This document shows positions 52,308 through 60,400 of a stretch of 64,000 bases of DNA, one piece after another. Positions within the stretch are counted from its first letter, which is position 1. Each line of letters opens with the position of its first letter. The position numbers and the translations under genes were made by a program. This stretch comes from Paenibacillus sp. UNC499MF (lineage in GTDB: Bacteria; Bacillota; Bacilli; Paenibacillales; NBRC-103111), in assembly GCF_900107975.1 (NCBI RefSeq), contig NZ_FNVF01000001.1:997237-1061236 (forward strand), written 5' to 3'. Below the pieces are notes generated by a model, which saw only the letters and a list, made by a program, of their open reading frames with translations, was not told the origin of the DNA and ran no database searches.

Positions 52308-53201
52308 ATGAAGCTATTCAAGGATTTATGGAAGGATAAGCTGGCTGCCCTATCACTTTCCGTAATCGCGGTCACCTTGATCGCCGGGATATTTGCCCCT
52401 TTGTTTGCGCCGCACGCGCCCGGAGAAGTACATATGGAGCTTCGGTTTGCCGCCCCGTCCATGGAATATTGGTTAGGCAACGATCAACTGGGGCGGTGTA
52501 TTTTGTCCCGAATCATCTATGGCATCCGGCCCAGCGTGCTCTGGGTCATGGCTGCGTTGTTCCTGACGGTAGGAATCGGCGCGTTTCTGGGTTTTATGGC
52601 AGGGTATTTGCGGGGAAAAACAGATGCCGTCGTGATGAGAATTTGCGATGTGATGCTTTCTTTTCCGGGTTATGTCATGATCTTGGCCGTGATCGGGGTT
52701 GCGGGAGCGGGTTTTGAGAATATGCTGCTTGCGTTTGTGTGCATGAAATGGGCCTGGTTTGCCCGCGTCATCCGGACGTCTGTCATGCAATATGCGGAAG
52801 CGGACTATGTGAAATTTTCGAAAGCGATCGGGGCCGGAAGCCTTCATATTATGGCGAAGCATATGGTGCCCGTGGCGCTTCCCGACATTGCGGTTGCGGC
52901 AAGCAGTTCTTTCGGGTCCATGATTTTGCAGGTATCGGGCTTTTCTTTCCTCGGGTTAGGCATTCAAGCTCCTAATGCGGAGTGGGGCATGATGTTAAAC
53001 GAGGCGAGAGAAGTCATGTTCTCCAGGCCTGAGCTGATGGCTGCCCCAGGTTTGGCGATCGTTATTGTGGTGTCGGCCGTCAACTTTTTGTCGGATGCGC
53101 TTCAAACCGCCTTAAACCCCAAATTGATAGCCTCCCAGGTGAAGCCTCATAGTCAGACTGCCGTTTCCGGCGCAGTGATTCAAGGAAATGGGGTGGCTTA
53201 A
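52308..53201 (+). CDS. cntC: Metal-opine ABC transporter permease CntC
   Basis: 297 residues, DppC/NikC-like. N-terminal 'LAALSLSVIAVTLIAGIFAP' helix, 'WLGNDQLGRCILSRIIYGIR' hallmark and EAA loop 'FSKAIGAGSLHIMAKHMVPV'. Start ATG at 52308 immediately follows the cntB stop; the ribosome site GAGGAAGGGG lies inside cntB, so expression is coupled. The C-terminal 14 bp overlap cntD. Confidence 0.92.
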   Translation: MKLFKDLWKDKLAALSLSVIAVTLIAGIFAPLFAPHAPGEVHMELRFAAPSMEYWLGNDQLGRCILSRIIYGIRPSVLWVMAALFLTVGIGAFLGFMAGYLRGKTDAVVMRICDVMLSFPGYVMILAVIGVAGAGFENMLLAFVCMKWAWFARVIRTSVMQYAEADYVKFSKAIGAGSLHIMAKHMVPVALPDIAVAASSSFGSMILQVSGFSFLGLGIQAPNAEWGMMLNEAREVMFSRPELMAAPGLAIVIVVSAVNFLSDALQTALNPKLIASQVKPHSQTAVSGAVIQGNGVA

Positions 53202-54030
53202 TCCGTTGACGACTTGTTTAGAAGTGAAGCAGTTAAAAATTTGGGATGCCCATACCGGACTCGCGATCATTCCGGCTAGCTCCTTTGAGGTGAAACGGGG
53301 AAGCTGTGTGGCCATAGTTGGAGAAAGCGGAAGCGGGAAGTCTCTGACGTGCAGAGCCGTTATGAGATTAAATAAAGCGAACCTGCGCCAGAGCGGTGAC
53401 ATCGTGTTCAACGGAATCAACTTAAGCGGGCTGCCGGAGAAAGAAATGAGAAAACGAAGAGGAAAACAGATCTGCATGATTTTGCAAAACGGTATGCGCG
53501 CCTTCGATCCTTCTTGTGTGGTCGGGGTTCATTTAAAAGAAACGCTTGCCGGACATTTCGGCTGGAGCCGCGACGAAATCACAGCGAAGATGAAAGCAGC
53601 CATGGAAAGCGTCATGCTCAATGATCCGATCGCGGTGATGAATGCGTATCCGCACCAGCTGTCGGGAGGCATGCTTCAGCGCGTCATGATTGCGCTGGCT
53701 ATCGTGCTGGAACCGGACCTGGTTATCGCGGACGAACCGACGACAGCTCTGGATACGATTTCCCAATACGAGGTGGTCGAACAGTTTGTGCGGCTGCGGA
53801 ATAACATGGGCTGCGCCATACTGTATATTTCGCACGATCTGGGCATTGTCCGAAAGCTTGCCGATGAGGTGCTGGTTATGAAAGAAGGAGAAATCGTGGA
53901 AAGAGGACCGGCCCCGGTCATTTTCTCGGAACCTTCGCACGAATATACCCGCTGCTTGGTCTCCTCGAAGCTGTCGCTGAATCACCATTTCACGAAAATA
54001 ATGGGAGGCGGCGGCTGTGCTGAAAGTTGA
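53188..54030 (+). CDS. cntD: Metal-opine ABC transporter ATPase CntD
   Basis: 280 residues, DppD-type ATPase. Walker A 'GESGSGKS' (about 46-53), signature 'LSGGMLQRVMIALA' (about 157-170), Walker B 'LVIADEPTTALD', H-loop 'YISHDLGI'. The ATG at 53188 overlaps cntC; its ribosome site is poor, and a TTG at 53206 preceded by GGGGTGG is an alternative start. Pairs with CntF as heterodimeric motor. Confidence 0.9.
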   Translation: MGWLNPLTTCLEVKQLKIWDAHTGLAIIPASSFEVKRGSCVAIVGESGSGKSLTCRAVMRLNKANLRQSGDIVFNGINLSGLPEKEMRKRRGKQICMILQNGMRAFDPSCVVGVHLKETLAGHFGWSRDEITAKMKAAMESVMLNDPIAVMNAYPHQLSGGMLQRVMIALAIVLEPDLVIADEPTTALDTISQYEVVEQFVRLRNNMGCAILYISHDLGIVRKLADEVLVMKEGEIVERGPAPVIFSEPSHEYTRCLVSSKLSLNHHFTKIMGGGGCAES

Positions 54031-54760
54031 AGGCGTCGGGAAATCGTACCGTAAGGGCAGCTTATTTTCCGCTAACAAACAACATGTATTAAACAACGTC
54101 AGCTTCGTATGTAAGCGGGGGGAATGCCTGGGCATCATCGGAGAAAGCGGGAGCGGCAAATCGACCCTGGGCCGCTTGCTGATAGGCATTGAAGAGCCGG
54201 ATCAAGGAACCGTTTTATTCGAGGGGAAAAGGATCGGGGAGCGAAAAGAGAGACGGGGGAACATTAGCGCTGTTTTCCAAGACTATACTTCTTCCATGAA
54301 TCCGTTTTATACCGTTGAGCAGGCTATTATGGAACCCTTGAAGCTGAAAAATATACCGCGAAAAGAGGCTTCGGGCAAGATAGACCGGCTGCTGCATCAA
54401 GTCGGGCTGGACTCGTCCTATCGGACAAAATACCCCCATGAATTATCGGGCGGGGAGGCTCAAAGGGTGTGCATTGCCAGAGCCGTTTCGACCGAGCCCA
54501 AGTGTATTTTGCTGGACGAATCCATCAGCTCGCTGGATGGTTCGGTTCAAATTCAAGTGCTCCAATTGCTCAAAAAATTGAGGGAAATTTACGGCATGGG
54601 ATACATCTTCATCACCCATGACATTCAGGCGGCCGCCTATATTTGCGACAGGATCATTTTCATGCGACAGGGCAGGATCGAAGAAACGGTGAGCATCGCA
54701 CACTTAAAAGACGTTCAATCGGCATATGCAAGGAAATTGCTGCACATGATCATTCCCTAG
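54017..54760 (+). CDS. cntF: Metal-opine ABC transporter ATPase CntF
   Basis: 247 residues, DppF-type. Walker A 'GESGSGKST' (about 41-49), signature 'LSGGEAQRVCIARAV', Walker B 'CILLDESISSLD', H-loop 'FITHDIQAA'. Walker B reads DES instead of DEP, common in this group. GTG at 54017 is 8 nt after GGGAGG inside cntD (14-bp overlap). It is shorter than most oligopeptide ATPases because the C-terminal oligopeptide domain is missing, as in S. aureus CntF. Confidence 0.92.
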   Translation: MLKVEGVGKSYRKGSLFSANKQHVLNNVSFVCKRGECLGIIGESGSGKSTLGRLLIGIEEPDQGTVLFEGKRIGERKERRGNISAVFQDYTSSMNPFYTVEQAIMEPLKLKNIPRKEASGKIDRLLHQVGLDSSYRTKYPHELSGGEAQRVCIARAVSTEPKCILLDESISSLDGSVQIQVLQLLKKLREIYGMGYIFITHDIQAAAYICDRIIFMRQGRIEETVSIAHLKDVQSAYARKLLHMIIP

Positions 54761-54802
54761 CGACAGGAAGCGGCCGGAGAGAACCGGGAAGGAGCAAGAA
54801 CG

Positions 54803-55990
54803 GTGAGAGGAGCTTTGTCCTGGCCTTTTCTGAGGCTGTATCTATTGACTCTCTTGTATTTCAGCGCCAACTCCATATTAAATGTGATCATTCCTTTGAA
54901 GGGCGAATCGCTGGGGGCCACGAATACAACGATCGGGATCATTATGGGGGCGTACTTATTTACAACGATGTTTTTCCGGCCCTGGGCGGGTCATATGATT
55001 CACAAGTATGGTCCGGTTAAAGTGCTGCGCGCGATTCTTATTATTAATGGATGCGCCCTTATCCTATACACGTTTACCGGGCTCGGGGGATATTTCGCCG
55101 CCCGTATGCTGCAGGGGGTCTGTACCGCTTTTTTCTCCATGGCTCTGCAGCTGGGTATTATAGACGCGCTGCCGGACAAGGACCGTTCGCAAGGCATTTC
55201 GATGTATTCCTTATGCGCTTCCATGCCGAATATTGTGGGTCCTCTGCTGGCTTTGGGCATGTGGCAAACAGCGGATAGCCGTTATTTTACGGCGGCCATG
55301 ATCTTGATTGCCCTTCTTACCGGAGTTACGGGCTATAGTGCGAGTATGGAAAAAAAAGAGGCTGAACCCGCCGGGGGTCATCCGGGGTCTGGCGCCGCAA
55401 TGCTCCATTCCTTCGGTCAACTGGTTAAAAATCCGCATTTATTCAAATGCAGCGTTCTGATGCTGACAGCTTCCCTTGTATTCGGAGCGGTGACAACCTT
55501 TATTCCCCTATATGCCATGCAGATCGAAAGCGGCAATGCGGCCGTTTATCTCATGATTCAGGCGACGGCCGTGGTGGCTGCCCGTTTTACGCTGAGGAAG
55601 AAGATTCCTTCGGACGGAAAATGGCATTCGTCTTTTATGATGGCGATTATGCTGATGTTAGCCGCAGGAGCGCAGTGTGTAAGCTTGTCCGCAGCCGGCG
55701 GAACGGTGTTTTTTTATGCCGGCGCATGTTTGACCGGGATTGCCCAGGCCCTGCTTTATCCGACCTTAACGACGTATTTGACTTTTGTACTGCCGAAATA
55801 TGATCGAAATGTGTTAGTTGGTATATTTATCGCTTCGGCCGATTTAGGCGTTTCGCTGGGCGGCGTCGTTATGGGCCCCATCGCGGATCTTTCCTCCTAT
55901 TCGTTTATGTATACGATTTGTGCGGTTTTGGGTGTGTCGATGATCTTTTTTGCCTATGATCGACGAAAGATTGCGCGACCGGGTTTATAG
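54803..55990 (+). CDS. cntE: MFS exporter CntE for the opine metallophore
   Basis: 395 residues, twelve predicted membrane helices. Major facilitator motif A-like segment 'GHMIHKYGPVKVL' after helix 2, and 'ARMLQGVCTAFFSMALQLGI'. It should secrete the apo-metallophore. GTG at 54803 follows GAAGGAG by 9 nt. Last gene of the operon, 42 bp after cntF, same order as in S. aureus. No strong terminator follows; the next gene starts 61 bp on. Confidence 0.9.
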   Translation: MRGALSWPFLRLYLLTLLYFSANSILNVIIPLKGESLGATNTTIGIIMGAYLFTTMFFRPWAGHMIHKYGPVKVLRAILIINGCALILYTFTGLGGYFAARMLQGVCTAFFSMALQLGIIDALPDKDRSQGISMYSLCASMPNIVGPLLALGMWQTADSRYFTAAMILIALLTGVTGYSASMEKKEAEPAGGHPGSGAAMLHSFGQLVKNPHLFKCSVLMLTASLVFGAVTTFIPLYAMQIESGNAAVYLMIQATAVVAARFTLRKKIPSDGKWHSSFMMAIMLMLAAGAQCVSLSAAGGTVFFYAGACLTGIAQALLYPTLTTYLTFVLPKYDRNVLVGIFIASADLGVSLGGVVMGPIADLSSYSFMYTICAVLGVSMIFFAYDRRKIARPGL

Positions 55991-56051
55991 AAGTATAGTA
56001 CTATTTGCGGACAGTGGACATGTTCATAAGTAAGTTCGGGGAGGTGTATGT

Positions 56052-57062
56052 TTGGATAAGACGAAATTACTGCAAACAGCCATAAAACAGTATGGATTAA
56101 ATCCTGACCGACTAATAATTGAAAAAGAACTCCAACCGGATAGTTGGCATGGCGATTTACATTTCAAAATTCATGTGGATCACAAATCTTATTCAGCCAG
56201 ATTTATTGGAAATGAGCGCTATGAATCAGGCGTATTCATTAACTTGTCTGATGAAGTTCTGACGGAACAAGTGAGATTTTGCAATTTTCTTCTTGATTCC
56301 GGCATCCCTTTTATGGAACATGTGTCCACCATGAATGGGCAACCATTTACTATAGTCGAAGAGGCAGATAAACTATGGAGATTCGTGCTTTTTGAGTGGC
56401 TGCAAGGTCAACATCTTACCTATTGTACGGATTCCCAGGCAGAAAAATTTGGTGCATTCGCACGAAAGATACATAACATCTCGTCGAAATTCGAAACGGT
56501 GGTTTTTCCTAAAGAGTCACATTGTAAAGGTTACGATCATTTTTACCAGTTACTTTGTAACCACGCTGACTCGGCCAAGTTTTCGCCCTCCACAAATGCA
56601 TTATTAAAAAGTTACTTCAATGAAATTGACTATCATAAAGAGAAAGCAAAAACGGATTCGTATGACTATATCGTTCAATCTGACCTAAACCCCTTAAATA
56701 TTCTTTGGGATGATAAGGAGGAAATTATCGGCGTCGTTGATTTTGAATCCATCACATATACGGATAGGGTAGAGGGGCTGGCGTGGTTAGTAAAATGGTA
56801 CTCTCGAACTCATGGAATCGCCTCTCATGAAATGTCGCCAATCCTTGCAAAATCAGTACTACGGGGATATGGGGCAGAAGAATTGCTTGCACAAAGAGAT
56901 TTTGAGAGACTTCCTTCCTTGTTATGGTTAACCGGTTGTTTGAATTGGAATTTTACTGCCAAGACCATGGAGTTACTAAAGAACCATGAAGATGCTCTTC
57001 TGAAAGAACATTTGACTAAGTATGCTAAGCGAGGAGAAATGCTGCTTTCACTCCTACTCTGA
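56052..57062 (+). CDS. APH/choline-kinase-like phosphotransferase
   Basis: 336 residues, protein-kinase-like aminoglycoside phosphotransferase fold (Pfam APH). The catalytic segment reads 'QSDLNPLNILWDDKEEIIGV' (about 209-228): Asp and Asn are kept, but the usual His before them is Gln-Ser. The Mg-binding 'VVDFES' follows. Substrate may be an antibiotic, homoserine, choline or a sugar; not decided by sequence. TTG at 56052 is 7 nt after GGGGAGG. AT-rich relative to the cnt genes, and its function is probably unrelated to them. Confidence 0.8.
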   Translation: MDKTKLLQTAIKQYGLNPDRLIIEKELQPDSWHGDLHFKIHVDHKSYSARFIGNERYESGVFINLSDEVLTEQVRFCNFLLDSGIPFMEHVSTMNGQPFTIVEEADKLWRFVLFEWLQGQHLTYCTDSQAEKFGAFARKIHNISSKFETVVFPKESHCKGYDHFYQLLCNHADSAKFSPSTNALLKSYFNEIDYHKEKAKTDSYDYIVQSDLNPLNILWDDKEEIIGVVDFESITYTDRVEGLAWLVKWYSRTHGIASHEMSPILAKSVLRGYGAEELLAQRDFERLPSLLWLTGCLNWNFTAKTMELLKNHEDALLKEHLTKYAKRGEMLLSLLL

Positions 57063-57186
57063 AAGAGATAGTAATTGCGAATCGTCAGTCACTGGGTGAA
57101 TATTTTGGAAAGCAAATATGCTACTTTTATGGTGTATATAACACATTTGAAGCTATATAGATTGGTTAGCACCCGATCGTGAGAAG

Positions 57187-57423
57187 ATGTTAGTCAAAAT
57201 TGATGGGTTTTATCAACAAGTTATTGTATTTGGTAGGGAATGCAACCATTTTGAGTTGAAAAAAATGTATCGGGATGCAATGGCACAAATCACAGATAGT
57301 AAGGAACTGGCCGAAGTGTTTTGCAGACTCCATAATTTTGAAATAGTACCGTACTCGGAAGATGTACAAGTAGCTTTTGTTATTGATACCGACGTTAACA
57401 TTATCTATGCTCCTTCTTACTAA
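57187..57423 (+). CDS. Small hypothetical protein
   Basis: 78 residues, no recognised family. Mixed alpha/beta appearance, with 'LKKMYRDAMAQITDSKELAE' as a likely helix and 'QVAFVIDTDVNIIYAPSY' at the end. The ATG has only a weak GAGAAG ribosome site; the frame is open 36 nt further upstream to a TGA. It may be a 3' relic of a larger gene. Confidence 0.45.
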   Translation: MLVKIDGFYQQVIVFGRECNHFELKKMYRDAMAQITDSKELAEVFCRLHNFEIVPYSEDVQVAFVIDTDVNIIYAPSY

Positions 57424-57802
57424 AACAAGTTGAAACAAAAAGAGCGGCTTGTTTTAGCCGCCCAAGTCATAAGAGCAAATGCCATTTCTGTGGGAATGTT
57501 GCACTCCCTCAACTACACACATGTGGAATGCTGTTTACTACTCGTGAGGAAAGATTAATAACAAAATGTATTGGTGCTCAAACCCTTCCTGTGACTGGAA
57601 GGGTTTTTCATTTTTAAGTGGAATTTTTATATGGAGTGAACAATTGAGGGGTCTTTATGGAGAGGTAAGAAAATTCGAAGTTATTATTCCATTTCTTAGC
57701 TAAAAAATTGCGACATGGTGTTTTGATAATCAAAGGAGACCTTTTTAAGTAAATTGGTGAATTCAATTTTTCCGAGACGAAAAATGAGGTTGATGGAACA
57801 AT
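57424..57802. other. AT-rich intergenic region with terminator
   Basis: 379 bp without a recognised gene. It holds the terminator at 57580-57616 and an AGCGGCTTG/TAGCCGCC hairpin at about 57442-57462 that lacks a T-run. Confidence 0.5.
57580..57616 (+). terminator. Intrinsic terminator
   Basis: AACCCTTCC pairs with GGAAGGGTT, followed by TTTCATTTTT. Confidence 0.85.
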
Positions 57803-58327
57803 ATGAAAACTTTATTTGTACATGTTCGCCATTTGCTATTTTGGTATGGAGTATATGGATTCTGTAAAAAAAGTTGTAATGATGAAATCACACTATACAT
57901 GGATGAACAGAAAGATAATTTTCTAGGTTACTTTGATGTATTAACACAGCCCTGTCTAATAAATGTATTAAATAATGAACTTGATAAAATTGAGGACAAA
58001 GATTTCTGTAGTGAAATTGAAGGGTTTATAAACGGCAACTTGGATGTAGGGTATAGCTATATTTATCCGAGGGATCAGGAGGATATTTCACATCAAGTTA
58101 CCCACTCTGCTCCAATGAATAACAACGTTCATAAGCCTATCTATATTTATGTTTGGTCAAAGTTGTCAGAGGCTTGGGATATAAGTAGCATGGAGAAAAT
58201 AGTGAAAATTATAGCTAATGACTTTTTTCGGTTGAATATTGAAGAAGTTAAATTTTTGGAAATACCTACGTATGAAGAAACGAAAGTATCCTATCAGAGG
58301 GATTACGAACCTTACATACAAAAATAA
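57803..58327 (+). CDS. Hypothetical protein
   Basis: 174 residues, AT-rich, no recognised family. No signal peptide or membrane helix is evident; the N-terminal 'VRHLLFWYGVYGF' is hydrophobic but short. Conserved-looking 'YIYVWSKLSEAWDIS' and an acidic middle. ATG at 57803 has a weak AGGTTGATGG site. May belong to an immunity-type or orphan accessory cargo. Confidence 0.6.
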   Translation: MKTLFVHVRHLLFWYGVYGFCKKSCNDEITLYMDEQKDNFLGYFDVLTQPCLINVLNNELDKIEDKDFCSEIEGFINGNLDVGYSYIYPRDQEDISHQVTHSAPMNNNVHKPIYIYVWSKLSEAWDISSMEKIVKIIANDFFRLNIEEVKFLEIPTYEETKVSYQRDYEPYIQK

Positions 58328-58501
58328 AGGTGGAGGCACGGAAGCGTGCCTAAGATAAGCAAGCATGATGTTGTCTTTCCCCCTCAGCGATGAAAGTATT
58401 TTCATTAGAACATAGAGGATTGAGCGCCGTTTGTTGTATGATAACGAATAGAGCGACTGCCCCTATAGGCAGTTATTAATAATATAGAACAAGGTGAATA
58501 C

Positions 58502-59071
58502 ATGTCCTGGAGCAAATTGAAACAAAATCTGGAGAGTTTTCTATGTCCTGCGTTAGAGGGAAGAGTCGAATACCGTGCAACCGGCTACCGTTATTTACCT
58601 GATAAAGCTGGAATTTGTTATATTACGGTCGATAAAAAGAACATACTTAACATGAATGATGCAGCTAACTTAATCAGATGGTATCAGACGGAGCTGGAAA
58701 TTAAGAATGATCCCGATATCCAAATTCCTATCAGCCATGAAGAGATTGAAGCAGTCAGAAAAGAAACGAAAGGGATGGTTCCGGAGGATCGTCTAAAAGT
58801 AATTGCAAGAAGCAGAAAAATAGCTGATTATGCAAAGGAACTTTTGTCGGTACAGACGTCATTAAGTAAATCAAATTTTATCGTTGTAGCTAATAAATTT
58901 TTATCCACTTCTATAGAGGAAAGCATAGAGAGCCATGATATTTTATTGAATATTCTGGCTTTGGTGGATAGACGAGTTGGAAAAAAGCGGATTTTGAACA
59001 TGTCCGAGAAGATCAAGTTAAAGCACCCGATTGTGCAGTATTTTTATGAACTGCGGCGTAGTACGTTATGA
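58502..59071 (+). CDS. SF0329-family hypothetical protein
   Basis: 189 residues. 'MSWSKLKQNLESFLCPALEG' and 'VEYRATGYRYLPDKAGICYI' match the start of the SF0329 family, cytosolic proteins of unknown function found in Firmicutes and enterobacteria. ATG at 58502 follows AAGGTG. The gene stands alone in an AT-rich stretch. Confidence 0.75.
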   Translation: MSWSKLKQNLESFLCPALEGRVEYRATGYRYLPDKAGICYITVDKKNILNMNDAANLIRWYQTELEIKNDPDIQIPISHEEIEAVRKETKGMVPEDRLKVIARSRKIADYAKELLSVQTSLSKSNFIVVANKFLSTSIEESIESHDILLNILALVDRRVGKKRILNMSEKIKLKHPIVQYFYELRRSTL

Positions 59072-59237
59072 AAAATGAACGGTTCGTGAGCTTTCGCCTG
59101 CTTAATCGCAAGATCTCACCGCTGGACAAATCGATGATGAGTAAAAAAGTAGACGACCTCGAACTTTAGTTAAGCCCGGGGTCGTTTTCTTATGTCCAAC
59201 AATATGAAGTTAGGCGAGGGTTCCATGAGCTATGTAA

Positions 59238-59726
59238 TCAGAAAATATAGAAGATGAGACCTTTGCCTTCGGCTGCGGTTTGGCTGTAGAAACGTCGGAT
59301 TTCGTTAAAATGCTGAAGCAAGTAGGCGAAAAACTCGTCCGCATCCTCGTCTGAATGAATGCCAGCCTCAAGAGGATATACCTCTTCCTTGAGCATGACC
59401 GGAAAATCATACCGCAAGCGGAGCTGCGCTTCATCCAGCTCAGACATAGCCTGAAGCGCTTCGGCAACTTGCTCGGCACGTAAGGAAAACGCCCCGAAGG
59501 AGCCGAAATCGATGCCTTTGTCCGACGTTATCGGCACCACATAGCCAAGAGGGGGCTCACCGTCGGCAATACTTCCACAAAGCAAGAAATGAATCGCCTC
59601 CCAGGTTCTATCAATGTCCAGTCCGGGATATTTGTCTATTTTCAAATCCTTCAATGCAATGTCGCCTGCAGCGATTTGCTGCACCAGTTCGTTATCCATA
59701 GAAAAGTAATATCCTCTCATTGCCAT
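59238..59726 (-). CDS. DUF1877 family protein (YfbM-like)
   Basis: 162 residues. 'YPGLDIDRTWEAIHFLLCGS' is the family core (D-I-D-K-x-W-x-x-L-H-x-L-L), with 'PPLGYVVP' and a C-terminal 'NEIRRFYSQTAAEGKGLIFY'. Function unknown. ATG at 59726 lies 8 nt after GAAGG. Monocistronic and divergent from the leader at 59900. Confidence 0.82.
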   Translation of the reverse strand: MAMRGYYFSMDNELVQQIAAGDIALKDLKIDKYPGLDIDRTWEAIHFLLCGSIADGEPPLGYVVPITSDKGIDFGSFGAFSLRAEQVAEALQAMSELDEAQLRLRYDFPVMLKEEVYPLEAGIHSDEDADEFFAYLLQHFNEIRRFYSQTAAEGKGLIFYIF

Positions 59727-59899
59727 GCTGTCAGCCTTCTTTCCATTTTTAGTAGGGGTTATACTGCACAATCTAAATGTAACATTCTGGAAGTGAGTAT
59801 TTCAAGGAACAGTAGACATATGAGTCAAATCTCGGATATCTCAATGTAGTAGATCCGTATGTGTCCAGGCCGAAACAGGCAGCCTTATTCTTTGAGATG

Positions 59900-59928
59900 T
59901 TGCAATGTAAAAGCGGGCATGTTAAGAT
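59900..59928 (+). promoter_or_regulatory. Sigma-A promoter of the Cfr-like gene
   Basis: TTGCAA (59900-59905) and TAAGAT (59923-59928) with exactly 17 bp between. Transcription would start near 59935, giving a leader of about 465 nt. Confidence 0.6.
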
Positions 59929-60090
59929 CGTGCTGACACTTAACGATCGGAGTTGAAGAGGATAATGTAAGTTTTCTTGCCACTGTTTAAAGAATAAAAC
60001 AAAAAAATGGTTTATTCTTTATCGGCAAGAAAGTTACCTTATTCTTTTCTTTCAAAAAATATCCTTCTCATACCCTGCATAGGGGGGGGA

Positions 60091-60126
60091 ATGTGCCGGT
60101 ATTTTTTTGAGCTACAAGAAAGGTAA
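60091..60126 (+). CDS. 11-residue leader peptide of the Cfr-like attenuator
   Basis: ATG at 60091 directly follows AGGGGGGGGA and encodes MCRYFFELQER, stop TAA at 60124-60126. The last six codons form the 5' arm and loop of the terminator hairpin, so ribosome position on this ORF controls folding. An even shorter start-stop (ATGTAA) lies at 59965-59970. Leader peptides of this size control resistance genes such as vmlR and erm in Firmicutes; this one is inferred from layout. Confidence 0.6.
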   Translation: MCRYFFELQER

Positions 60127-60146
60127 CTTTCTTGTGGCTCTTTTTT
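60109..60146 (+). terminator. Attenuator terminator in the Cfr-like leader
   Basis: GAGCTACAAGAAAG pairs fully with CTTTCTTGTGGCTC (one G-U) around GTAA, followed by T6. A 14-bp stem 255 bp before the gene start, with no gene ending here except the leader ORF, is best explained as an attenuator. Confidence 0.85.
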
Positions 60147-60175
60147 ATTTTGACATTTCCAGGAGGATGAAAGCG

Positions 60176-60289
60176 ATGATGAATGAGGTTGTAGATGATT
60201 GTGTGAATCGGTTCCTGATAGATGAAGCGGTTCACAAAAAAACAAATCGGTTGCCGGAGGCTTACCCATCTATCGACAGATGCACATAG
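60176..60289 (+). CDS. Small ORF in the Cfr-like leader
   Basis: 37 residues, MMNEVVDDCVNRFLIDEAVH and onward, ending TAG at 60287. ATG at 60176 lies 9 nt after AGGAGG, a strong site. Acidic helix-like N-terminus; no family recognised. A second terminator-like structure follows (about 60302-60366: GCGCTTT with AAAGCGC, outer CAACCG-type pairing, then TTTT), so it may be a second leader ORF. Confidence 0.5.
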   Translation: MMNEVVDDCVNRFLIDEAVHKKTNRLPEAYPSIDRCT

Positions 60290-60400
60290 CGATCCGTCTG
60301 CAAACGTTATGCGCTTTTTCTGCATAGTTGGTTAACGACGTGTCAAAGCGCCATCTGACGGTTGCTTTTATTACGTTTTCTCCGGCAGTAAGGAGAAGAC

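Larger units (their letters stand above)
59967..60146 (+). promoter_or_regulatory. Ribosome-mediated attenuator candidate of the Cfr-like gene
   Basis: Three mutually exclusive foldings are visible. Segment 1 (59967-59981, GTAAGTTTTCTTGCC) pairs with segment 2 (60024-60037, GGCAAGAAAGTTAC), with an inner AAAGAATAAAAC/GTTTATTCTTT stem. Segment 2 (60026-60040) is also perfectly complementary over 15 nt to segment 3 (60120-60134). Segment 3 alternatively forms the 3' arm of the terminator 60109-60146. Translation of the upstream ORF at 60091-60126 covers the terminator 5' arm. A ribosome stalled by an antibiotic in this ORF would free segment 2 to pair with 3 and let transcription continue. Confidence 0.7.

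Noticed and set aside
49713-54760. Ordinary oligopeptide or nickel transporter
   Set aside because: Directly linked and co-oriented with cntKLM and an MFS exporter in the staphylopine gene order.
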